7,214 nt of DNA. Origin: Spirochaeta sp. (lineage in GTDB: Bacteria > Spirochaetota > Spirochaetia > DSM-2461). The stretch lies in assembly GCA_030635565.1 (NCBI GenBank), contig DAOVYP010000108.1:1-7214 (forward strand), given 5' to 3'. The notes beneath the pieces were generated by a model, which had not been told where the DNA came from, made no database searches, and worked only from the letters and a program-made list of their open reading frames with translations. The stretch's first letter is position 1. The number at the start of each line of letters is the position of its first letter. Shown one piece after another: positions 1-5,110 of this stretch. A program made the position numbers and the translations under genes.

Positions 1-1729
1 CGGTTCGGGTGAGTCCGATGCCTTCGGCACCGAATTCCACGGCCTTGCGAGCATCTTCCGGAAGATCGGCATTGGTTCGTACCATGAATCCGTCGGCGAT
101 ACCATCTCTTTTAGCCCCATGACGTATGACATCGGCCCATTCCAGAAGAACGTTCAGTTCACCGGCGAGTTCCGCCTGCTCAAGTTCAACAACCCCGGCG
201 TACACTTCACCGTCGGAACCGTCAAGACTGACGAAATCGCCTTCCTTGAAAACCTTTCCGGCTACAGTGAAAGATTTGGCCTTCTCATCGATGATGACTT
301 CCTTGCAGCCGGCGACACAGGGCGTTCCCATACCCCGGGCGACAACCGCCGCGTGACTGGTCATACCGCCGGTGGATGTGAGTATACCTTCGGCGACATG
401 CATGCCTCCGATGTCCTCGGGACTGGTTTCCTTCCTCACCAGGATGACTTTCTCACCACGGGCAACCCAGGCTTCGGCCTCATCGGCTGTGAATACGGCC
501 TTACCCACCGCGGCACCGGGAGAAGCCTCCAGACCCCTGGCGATGACGTTCAGGGATTTTTTCACAGACGGGGAAATCATGGGATGGAGCAGCTGGTCCA
601 GCTGTTCGGAAGTAATCCGATTGATGGCGGTTTCCTTGCTGATGAGTCCTTCGTTAACCATATCGACAGCCACTTTCACCGCGGCCTTGCCGGTCCGTTT
701 GCCGTTCCGGGTCTGGAGAAGGAAGAGCCGACCGTCCTGAATGGTGAACTCCATGTCCTGCATGTCGGCGTAATGCTTTTCGAGGCGATCTTTCAGATCG
801 ACAAGCTGCCTGTACACCACGGCGTTGGTATCCTCCAGGGAAGACAGGGGTTTGGGTGTCCGGATACCGGCAACCACGTCTTCTCCCTGAGCGTTCATCA
901 GGTACTCACCGTAGAAGTAGTTTTCACCTGTAGAGGGGTCGCGACTGAAACAGACGCCGGTACCGGAGGTTTCGGACCAGTTTCCGAAAACCATGGACTG
1001 AACAGTAACGGCGGTGCCCAGGAGGTCACCGATCTTGTTGATATTTCGATATTTAATAGCGCGGTCGTTGTTCCATGAGCCGAAAACCGCATTGACGGCT
1101 CCCCAGAGCTGTTCTGTGGGATCCTGAGGGAAACGCTCCCCGACGCTCTTCTCATAAACTGCCATATAACCGTCAACAACTTTCTTCAGGTCATCGGCGT
1201 CCAGTTCGACATCATTTTCGACGCCCTTGGCCTTCTTCACTTCATTCAATGCATTCTCGAAATCGTGGTGAGGAACACCCATGACGACATCGCCGTACAT
1301 CTGGATGAATCGACGATAAGCATCCCATGCGAAGCGAGGGTTGCCGGTACTTTTCGTGATACCTGCAACGGCCCCGGCATTCATACCGAGGTTGAGGACG
1401 GTATCCATCATACCGGGCATGGAAACGGCGGCACCGGAACGAACCGATACCAGGAGGGGGTCGTTGACATCACCGAGGGTTTTACCCATTTCTTTTTCTA
1501 GCTGAGCGATGTTCTTCATTACCTGAGCTTTCACGTCTTCCGAATGAGACCGGTTATTCCGGTAATACAGGTCGCATGTTTCGGTGGAAATGGTGAAACC
1601 GGGAGGAACGGGGATACCGAGGTTGGTCATTTCCGCCAGATTGGCGCCCTTTCCACCCAGAAGATCCTTCATCTGGGCTCGGCCTTCAGCTTTGCCGCCG
1701 CCGAAATAATAGACGTATTGATTACTCAT
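1..1729 (-). CDS. ppdK: Pyruvate, phosphate dikinase, N-terminal 576 residues (truncated by window edge)
   Basis: Cytosolic enzyme that interconverts PEP + AMP + PPi and pyruvate + ATP + Pi. In anaerobes it often works in glycolysis beside or instead of pyruvate kinase. The frame is open from the ATG at 1729 to the left edge, giving 576 of the roughly 870-900 residues usual for the family. Visible: the N-terminal ATP-grasp nucleotide-binding part (FGGGKAEG at 9-16, LGGKGANLAEM at 24-34, SVRSGAAVSMPGMMDTVLNLG at 95-115), the end of that domain (LLQTRNGKRTG, 337-347), and the swivelling phosphohistidine domain with TSTGGMTSHAAVVARGMG (451-468), in which His459 is the phosphorylated residue. The neighbouring Thr457 is the position targeted by the PPDK regulatory kinase in organisms that have one. 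The C-terminal PEP/pyruvate barrel has only begun (RTNADLPEDARKAVEFGAEGIGLTRT). Start choice: a purine-rich GAGAG lies 9 nt before the ATG and the N-terminus aligns with the family. No frameshift seen. It follows the sigma gene on the same strand but is separated from it by a terminator. Confidence 0.97.
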   Translation of the reverse strand, partial: MSNQYVYYFGGGKAEGRAQMKDLLGGKGANLAEMTNLGIPVPPGFTISTETCDLYYRNNRSHSEDVKAQVMKNIAQLEKEMGKTLGDVNDPLLVSVRSGAAVSMPGMMDTVLNLGMNAGAVAGITKSTGNPRFAWDAYRRFIQMYGDVVMGVPHHDFENALNEVKKAKGVENDVELDADDLKKVVDGYMAVYEKSVGERFPQDPTEQLWGAVNAVFGSWNNDRAIKYRNINKIGDLLGTAVTVQSMVFGNWSETSGTGVCFSRDPSTGENYFYGEYLMNAQGEDVVAGIRTPKPLSSLEDTNAVVYRQLVDLKDRLEKHYADMQDMEFTIQDGRLFLLQTRNGKRTGKAAVKVAVDMVNEGLISKETAINRITSEQLDQLLHPMISPSVKKSLNVIARGLEASPGAAVGKAVFTADEAEAWVARGEKVILVRKETSPEDIGGMHVAEGILTSTGGMTSHAAVVARGMGTPCVAGCKEVIIDEKAKSFTVAGKVFKEGDFVSLDGSDGEVYAGVVELEQAELAGELNVLLEWADVIRHGAKRDGIADGFMVRTNADLPEDARKAVEFGAEGIGLTRT

Positions 1730-1767
1730 TTATTTTTTCTCTCTTTTCTGTCAGTTAGTCTTGGCTA

Positions 1768-1796
1768 AAACTAAAATATGCATGAAACGATGTCAA
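1768..1796 (-). promoter_or_regulatory. Candidate sigma-70 promoter for ppdK
   Basis: On the minus strand a perfect -35 box TTGACA (1791-1796) is followed after 17 nt by a weak -10 box TAGTTT (1768-1773). It lies just downstream of the sigma-gene terminator and about 40 bp before the ppdK start, the expected place if ppdK is transcribed independently. The weak -10 box lowers confidence. Confidence 0.42.
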
Positions 1797-1824
1797 TGAA
1801 ACCTCAAGTTCCGCAGACCCTAAA

Positions 1825-1859
1825 AAAACCCGGCAAATCCAATGGATACGCCGGGTTTT
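1825..1859 (-). terminator. Intrinsic terminator after the sigma factor gene
   Basis: A 10-bp perfect stem (AAAACCCGGC at 1825-1834 with GCCGGGTTTT at 1850-1859) encloses a second small stem (ATCC/GGAT around AAT). Read on the minus strand it ends in a run of seven Ts, and it starts about 13 nt after the sigma stop codon. The plus-strand side has only four Ts, so termination should be stronger for the sigma transcript than for anything coming from the left. Confidence 0.88.
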
Positions 1860-1872
1860 AATATATCAGTCA

Positions 1873-2715
1873 TCAAGCCGCAAGATAATCATGGAGATAC
1901 TGACTCCGTGAGGGATGGCGCAGCCTGTCGAGAGCTTTTTTCTCGATCTGCCGGATCCGTTCCTTGGTCAGGTTGTATCGATCGCCGATTTCCTTGAGGG
2001 AATGGGGTTTTCTGTTGCCCAGGCCGAACCGGTGACGGAGTATATCCGCTTCTTTTTCAGTGAGAGTACCGAGAATCGACTCGATATCATCGGAAAGGGA
2101 ACTCATCAAAGCCTGCTCATCAGGTCCCTGGTGGGCGCTGTCCTCAACAAAATCTCCCAGAGTTGAAGAATCTCTCTCGTCAAAGACCGGTGATTCCAAT
2201 GAAATCATATCCCGGCTGATGGCCTGGAGATCGGTGACATCTTTTTCCTTGATGCCGGTAACCCTGGAAATCTCGGCGTCGGTGGGGTCTTCACCCATCT
2301 CGGTAAGCATGGCTTTTCGGGTTTTTTCAATCTGAACCAGCTCATTAGCCCTGTTCAGTGGCAGCCGGATCAACCGGGATTTCTCGTAAATAGCTTTCAG
2401 AATGGCCTGACGTATCCACCATACGGCATAAGATATGAAATGATAGCCCTTATCAGGATCGAAACGGTCGATGGCATTCATCAAACCGATATTTCCTTCG
2501 CTGATGATATCGTCCAGGGGCAGGCCCTGATTCTGGTATTTCTTGGCCACATTCACAACAAAACGGAGATTGGCTTCAACAAGCTTCGCTTGAGCCACTT
2601 TATCTCCGGCAACGGCTTTTCGGGATATTTCATCTTCCTGCTCACGGGTCAGCAAGGGGATTTTATTGATCTCTTTCAGATAGATGGAAAGGGTGGATTC
2701 ATCGTCGAACTTCAT
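1873..2715 (-). CDS. Sigma-70 family RNA polymerase sigma factor, short (group 2-like, no region 1.1)
   Basis: Directs RNA polymerase to promoters. The 280-residue protein has region 1.2 (about 6-38, SIYLKEINKIPLLTREQE), region 2 (about 41-112, including ANLRFVVNVAKKYQNQGLPLDDIISEGNIGLM and the -10 reading helix YAVWWIRQAILKAI), region 3 (about 113-190) and region 4 (about 205-272). The helix-turn-helix is LKEIGDRYNLTKERIRQIEKKAL and the end is LRHPSRS, close to primary sigma factors. Region 1.1 and the non-conserved insert typical of RpoD are absent, so it is the size of RpoS-type or other group 2 factors. In region 2.4, Gln103 matches E. coli RpoD Gln437, but the place of Thr440 is taken by Leu106. 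The start at 2715 is chosen over the in-frame ATG at 2766 because AGGAGG lies 6 nt before it and the extra 17 residues (MRQAWHGYCFNGGRRHF) do not look like sigma sequence. Which regulon it serves, and whether it is rpoS or rpoD-like in role, cannot be told from the window. Confidence 0.93.
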   Translation of the reverse strand: MKFDDESTLSIYLKEINKIPLLTREQEDEISRKAVAGDKVAQAKLVEANLRFVVNVAKKYQNQGLPLDDIISEGNIGLMNAIDRFDPDKGYHFISYAVWWIRQAILKAIYEKSRLIRLPLNRANELVQIEKTRKAMLTEMGEDPTDAEISRVTGIKEKDVTDLQAISRDMISLESPVFDERDSSTLGDFVEDSAHQGPDEQALMSSLSDDIESILGTLTEKEADILRHRFGLGNRKPHSLKEIGDRYNLTKERIRQIEKKALDRLRHPSRSQYLHDYLAA

Positions 2716-2721
2716 GAAATG

Positions 2722-2727
2722 CCTCCT
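2722..2727 (-). promoter_or_regulatory. Strong ribosome binding site that fixes the sigma factor start
   Basis: A consensus AGGAGG on the minus strand, 6 nt before the ATG at 2715. It makes the upstream in-frame ATG at 2766 unlikely as the true start. Confidence 0.85.
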
Positions 2728-2774
2728 GCCACCGTTAAAGCAATAGCCATGCCAAGCTTGTCGCAAGAGGTCAT

Positions 2775-2860
2775 ATTTCTTTATATTATCAATAATTAGA
2801 TATTATTTTGGAAGCAAATCGATGAGTGGATAAACCGATCAGATGGATTTATTGACAAGA
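2775..2860 (-). promoter_or_regulatory. AT-rich presumptive promoter/leader region of the sigma factor gene
   Basis: About 40 bp (roughly 2771-2810) consist almost wholly of A and T, in contrast to the surrounding ~50% GC. Two weak promoter candidates are visible on the minus strand. One is TTCCAA (2808-2813), 17 nt, GATAAT (2785-2790). The other is TTGTCA (2853-2858), 18 nt, TTTATC (2829-2834). Neither is convincing alone. The sigma gene is 225 bp from the upstream gene, so it probably has its own promoter here. Confidence 0.3.
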
Positions 2861-2883
2861 ATCACAACAAGATCGTGTCAAAG

Positions 2884-2936
2884 TGACCCAATACGCTGAT
2901 TCAGGAATTAATTCGTGGCGATATGACCCAATCAGC
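2884..2936. repeat. Composite short direct and inverted repeats upstream of the sigma factor gene
   Basis: TGACCCAAT occurs at 2884-2892 and again at 2924-2932, exactly 40 bp apart. GCTGATT (2895-2901) is inverted as AATCAGC (2930-2936), and the perfect palindrome GAATTAATTC (2905-2914) lies between them. No T-run follows on either strand, so this is not a standard terminator. It could be a regulator-binding region for the sigma gene or simply the 3' end of the unknown gene. A single 9-mer repeat at this distance could arise by chance; the combination is a little less likely to. Confidence 0.35.
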
Positions 2937-2940
2937 CATT

Positions 2941-3294
2941 TCACATGCCCGGAATGGGACGAGAAGGAACCGCAATGATCTGCTCACCCAGGCGACGGCC
3001 GCTGACAAAATCAACAGGAATGCACCGTAAACCGGCTTCAGCGACAAAAGACGGAAAAACGATGATTGTGGTGACATAAATCGCTTCCCGCCCCCCACGG
3101 CTCAGGCCGTTCAAAGCATCGGATGAGCGCAGTTCCACCCACGCATCCTTAATCATACCGAATACGGCATCATGTTCCGGTAAACCTGAAAAACTTCGGG
3201 AAGGCCGTGATCCTAAATATCTGGACAACTGGATAGAGAAAAACCGCCGTGTCTCATCGGCGAAATCAATATTTTTTTCGGCAGACATTCCCAT
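2941..3294 (-). CDS. Hypothetical protein, 117 residues (or 115 from the second ATG)
   Basis: I do not recognise this protein. It begins MGMSAEKNIDFADETRRFFSIQ and ends VPSRPIPGM. It has no signal peptide, clear membrane helix or metal-binding cysteine cluster. The N-terminal half reads as charged amphipathic helix (ETRRFFSIQLSRYLG, DAVFGMIKDAWVELRSSDALNGL). The second half is more hydrophobic and strand-like (REAIYVTTIIVFPSFVAEAGLRCIPVDFV, about 69-97), suggesting a small soluble alpha/beta fold. Evidence that it is real: protein-like composition, it fills most of the gap between the sigma gene and groES, and it has a candidate promoter at 3303-3331. Evidence against: no good ribosome binding site before either ATG (3294 or 3288). 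It is divergent from groES and 225 bp upstream of the sigma gene on the same strand, so co-transcription with the sigma gene is possible. Confidence 0.62.
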   Translation of the reverse strand: MGMSAEKNIDFADETRRFFSIQLSRYLGSRPSRSFSGLPEHDAVFGMIKDAWVELRSSDALNGLSRGGREAIYVTTIIVFPSFVAEAGLRCIPVDFVSGRRLGEQIIAVPSRPIPGM

Positions 3295-3302
3295 TACTCG
3301 AC

Positions 3303-3331
3303 AAGATACCCATTGATTTCACATAAGGCAA
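3303..3331 (-). promoter_or_regulatory. Candidate promoter of the hypothetical gene, nearly leaderless
   Basis: On the minus strand TTGCCT (3326-3331), a 17-nt spacer, then TATCTT (3303-3308); four of six bases match consensus in each box. The -10 box ends only 8 nt before the ATG at 3294, so a transcript would have almost no leader. This would agree with the lack of a ribosome binding site there. Confidence 0.38.
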
Positions 3332-3355
3332 ATATCGATGTAAGCATGTTTTCAC

Positions 3356-3385
3356 TTGACCCCCACTCTCCCCTTTCCGTATATT
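3356..3385 (+). promoter_or_regulatory. Sigma-70-type promoter of groES
   Basis: TTGACC (3356-3361) and TATATT (3380-3385) each match five of six consensus bases, with an 18-nt spacer. Transcription would begin near 3391, giving a leader of about 70 nt. No CIRCE operator (TTAGCACTC-N9-GAGTGCTAA) is present between here and the start codon, so HrcA control through CIRCE is not supported. Confidence 0.7.
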
Positions 3386-3431
3386 CTTTTCGGGTGATTG
3401 AGTAACCGGTTCACAACGGTCACCGATCGCT

Positions 3432-3477
3432 ACAATATATTGTTTTCGAGAGGGTTCAAGATGACCATCAAACCTCT
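3432..3477 (+). promoter_or_regulatory. groES translation-start region: palindrome, ribosome site and possible masking hairpin
   Basis: The ribosome binding site AGAGGG (3449-3454) is 6 nt before the groES ATG at 3461. AGAGGGTT (3449-3456) can pair with AACCTCT (3471-3477) inside the gene with one bulged G, placing the start codon in the loop. Just upstream is a perfect 12-bp palindrome ACAATATATTGT (3432-3443). The ribosome site is clear; a regulatory function for the hairpin or the palindrome is inference. Confidence 0.45.
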
Positions 3478-3727
3478 GCAGGACCGAGTCCTGATCAAGG
3501 TTGAGGAAGCTGAAACACAAACGGCTTCCGGCCTTTACATCCCCGACACCGCCCAGGAAAAAACTCAGACCGGCACTGTCATCGCAATCGGCGATGATGA
3601 TGAGATGATTACCGTCAAGGTTAAAGACAAAGTGATGTACGACAAGTATGCCGGCACCGCTGTCACCATCGACGATCAGGATCACCTTATTGTCAAGTGC
3701 TCGGATATTCTCGCCGTCGTCAGTTAA
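3461..3727 (+). CDS. groES: Co-chaperonin GroES (Cpn10/Hsp10)
   Basis: Cytosolic heptameric lid of the GroEL chamber. The 88 residues start [13 protein letters not shown] and end [15 protein letters not shown], both typical of the family. The mobile loop (about 16-38) has GLYIPD, whose Leu-Tyr-Ile replaces the hydrophobic tripeptide (Ile-Val-Leu in E. coli) that contacts GroEL. The roof loop is shortened to [15 protein letters not shown] (44-58), making the protein about nine residues shorter than the E. coli one. The ATG at 3461 is chosen over the upstream in-frame ATG (3398) because AGAGGG precedes it and the family begins at this point. No groEL follows: the gene has its own promoter and a strong terminator 25 nt after the stop, so it is monocistronic. 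From memory, groES and groEL are also apart in Treponema; this supports, but does not prove, a spirochaete origin. Confidence 0.97.
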   Translation: MTIKPLQDRVLIKVEEAETQTASGLYIPDTAQEKTQTGTVIAIGDDDEMITVKVKDKVMYDKYAGTAVTIDDQDHLIVKCSDILAVVS

Positions 3728-3751
3728 AAACGCCGGCAGCGGATATCCGTT

Positions 3752-3786
3752 AAAGAGCCCTCCCTCCGGGGATAGGGCTCTTTTTT
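3752..3786 (+). terminator. Intrinsic terminator of groES
   Basis: A 10-bp perfect stem AAAGAGCCCT (3752-3761) / AGGGCTCTTT (3774-3783) has an inner CCC/GGG pairing in the loop and is followed by TTTTTT (3781-3786). It starts 25 nt after the groES stop. The palindrome CGGATATCCG (3740-3749) lies between stop and stem. Read on the minus strand the T-run is only three bases, so it would be a poor terminator for the convergent gene. Confidence 0.92.
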
Positions 3787-3814
3787 AGTGCACCACTATC
3801 CAACGCAAGTTCCC

Positions 3815-3906
3815 GCAATTCATGAGGCCGAGGATGAATTGCTTGATATGATTTACGCCGGTGCTGTCATCATATGCCGCAATTCATTCGGCCTCTGATG
3901 AATTAC
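3815..3906. repeat. 92-bp nested palindromic element (BIME/REP-like pair) between convergent genes
   Basis: Unit 1 (3815-3842) is GCAATTCAT, 10 bp, ATGAATTGC: a perfect 9-bp inverted repeat. Unit 2 (3879-3906) is GCAATTCAT, 10 bp, ATGAATTAC: the same with one mismatch. The central parts are themselves complementary between units (GAGGCCGA in unit 1, TCGGCCTC in unit 2). The inner flanks are also inverted: ATATGAT (3846-3852) and ATCATAT (3869-3875). The whole is therefore two 38-nt arms, about 32 of 38 positions pairable, around a 16-nt loop (3853-3868). It can form one long hairpin or two separate hairpins. No T-run follows on either strand, so it is not a normal intrinsic terminator. The arrangement matches the general build of repeated extragenic palindromes, but only one copy is visible here, so dispersal in the genome is unproven. 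Confidence 0.85.
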
Positions 3907-3924
3907 ACCTGGTTCTCATAGGTT

Positions 3925-4896
3925 TTATCCCTTCAGTGCTTTTACGTACTGCAGGCGCTGAAAGAATGCGTTGCGTTTATCATCTTCAAGACTCAGCAGA
4001 CTGCGAAAATCGGACAATTCCGAGTACTCATGCTTTTCCATCCAGGCAGACAGATCTTCAAGCACCCCGGGGATGACTTCCATACCGTCCCGATAGAGAA
4101 CACTGCAGAACTGGGCGGCATTACCACCGGCCAATATCACTTTTATGAGGTCGGAGGCATTGTAAACACCGGTTGATGCGGAGATATCGAGTTCCGTGAG
4201 GTCTGAGATGATACCGATCCACCGAAGGACAGGACCGAACTCCTCATGGGCCGACAATGAGTTCCCGGATTTGAATTGGATGTTCTCAATATTGATATCA
4301 ACCTTGTAATATCGGTTGAACAGGGTGAGGCTGTCGGCTCCGGCCTTTCGGATCCGGTCAACCAGATGAGGAAGGGCCGAATAATTCTGACCGATCTTGA
4401 CGGCAAGGGGCAGTTTGACGGTTTTCCTGGCCAGTTTCACCATGCTCACCAGGGTATTTTCAATATCCGCCGCACTGATTTTCTGCTCCAGAGCTATGGG
4501 CGAGAGGTTCAACTCAATGGCATCGGCCCCAACCTTTTCGATCCGTTCGGCATAATCGGTCCACCATTTCTCGGAATGACAGTTCAAGCTCGCAATAACA
4601 GGAACGTCAACGGAACCGGCGCAATCTTCGACAAAAGTGAGATATTCATCAGGCTCCAGAAGCATCCCGAGCTGTTCCATATAGGCTTCGGCTTCAGGAT
4701 GAGAAACCACCGCATTCTGCCTGGATCGTTCAACACCGGCCGCAATGTCCTCTTCGAACAGTGATTTCAAAACAACAGCCCCGGCCCCGGCGTCAACGGC
4801 TTTCCGGACACCGTCGATATCGGCAGTCAGTCCGGAAGAAGACACAATAATGGGGTTAGGTAGAGAAAGCTTCATAAAACGAGTGGAAAGATCCAT
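3925..4896 (-). CDS. Dihydroorotate dehydrogenase-like FMN protein lacking the catalytic cysteine
   Basis: A 323-residue TIM-barrel flavoprotein of the class 1 DHOD superfamily. Visible: the N-terminal substrate/FMN strand (LPNPIIVSSSGLT, 12-24), Lys44 in VVLKSLFEE, Asn105 in IASLNCHS, Asn130 in ELNLSPIA, Lys167 in LAVKIGQN, and the C-terminal FMN phosphate-binding segment STGVYNASDLIKVILAGGNAAQFCSVL (241-267). True class 1A PyrD enzymes have NLSCPN with a catalytic Cys; here the motif is NLS-PI and neither Cys nor a replacing Ser base is at that place. This fits the DHOD-like subgroup (cd04739, as I recall it) noted for keeping the FMN site but lacking some catalytic residues, so pyrimidine synthesis should not be assumed. 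In other bacteria such genes often lie near pyruvate:ferredoxin oxidoreductase, which is not visible here. GGAGA lies 5 nt before the ATG at 4896. It is convergent with groES and 214 bp downstream of the helicase gene on the same strand. Confidence 0.9.
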   Translation of the reverse strand: MDLSTRFMKLSLPNPIIVSSSGLTADIDGVRKAVDAGAGAVVLKSLFEEDIAAGVERSRQNAVVSHPEAEAYMEQLGMLLEPDEYLTFVEDCAGSVDVPVIASLNCHSEKWWTDYAERIEKVGADAIELNLSPIALEQKISAADIENTLVSMVKLARKTVKLPLAVKIGQNYSALPHLVDRIRKAGADSLTLFNRYYKVDINIENIQFKSGNSLSAHEEFGPVLRWIGIISDLTELDISASTGVYNASDLIKVILAGGNAAQFCSVLYRDGMEVIPGVLEDLSAWMEKHEYSELSDFRSLLSLEDDKRNAFFQRLQYVKALKG

Positions 4897-5110
4897 ATTT
4901 TCTCCAATAAATTAAAGGTATCATACCCTATGGCGAATCACGGTACTACGGAACATTGCTTACCCTGCAACCGCTCACTGTCTCGGCGCCCTTCGTCGAC
5001 TCGCCCGCTTGGTAATGGATTTCTCACAATTTCGCTTGGCGAACCCGCTGTTATCCTCTCATTTCGTTTGGGAATCATATCCTCAAGGCCGTTCTCAGCG
5101 CTACAGGCTC
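4897..5110 (-). other. Spacer between helicase and DHOD-like gene; no gene seen
   Basis: I find no convincing ORF, tRNA or known RNA. Small structures on the minus strand: a 5-bp hairpin with a three-base loop at 5031-5043 (TTCGC/GCGAA), a repeated CGCTTGG (5006-5012 and 5033-5039), a repeated CCCGCT (5004-5009 and 5044-5049), and an 11-nt palindrome GGTATCATACC (4917-4927). That palindrome contains a possible minus-strand -10 box TATGAT (4920-4925) about 24 bp before the DHOD-like start, without a good -35 box. No terminator with a T-run follows the helicase stop. It may be a leader or promoter region of the DHOD-like gene. Confidence 0.4.

Noticed and set aside
119..1078. 319-codon plus-strand ORF and several shorter ones opposite ppdK
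   Set aside because: They lie wholly antisense to an unbroken, motif-rich ppdK frame and their products have low-complexity, unrecognisable sequence. They are shadows of the strong codon bias on the minus strand.
2716..2766. 17-residue N-terminal extension of the sigma factor
   Set aside because: The internal ATG at 2715 has AGGAGG at 6 nt and begins right at sigma region 1.2; the extension (MRQAWHGYCF...) overlaps that ribosome site and looks non-coding.
3398..3460. 21-residue N-terminal extension of GroES
   Set aside because: GroES proteins begin MxIKPLxDR, which matches the ATG at 3461; the extension would cover the leader and ribosome binding site.
3301..3460. CIRCE operator upstream of groES
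   Set aside because: No TTAGCACTC/GAGTGCTAA pair or close variant is present; the 12-bp palindrome at 3432-3443 has a different sequence and no 9-nt spacer.
3266..3685. 139-codon minus-strand ORF opposite groES
   Set aside because: It is antisense to a clear groES and runs through the groES promoter and the start of the hypothetical gene; no recognisable protein features.
3815..3906. Nested palindrome as an intrinsic terminator or CRISPR repeats
   Set aside because: No T-run follows on either strand, and there are only two units arranged as inverted complements with a 36-bp interval, not a regular array of repeats and unique spacers.
3861..4076. 71-codon plus-strand ORF across the nested palindrome and the DHOD-like 3' end
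   Set aside because: It overlaps both the palindromic element and a well-supported minus-strand gene, and lacks a ribosome binding site.
4920..5110. tRNA, SRP RNA, tmRNA or RNase P RNA in the spacer
   Set aside because: The diagnostic parts (a paired T-arm with GGTTCRANNCC, the SRP GGAAG/AGCA tetraloop region, the RNase P GAGGAAAGTC core) were looked for on both strands and not found.
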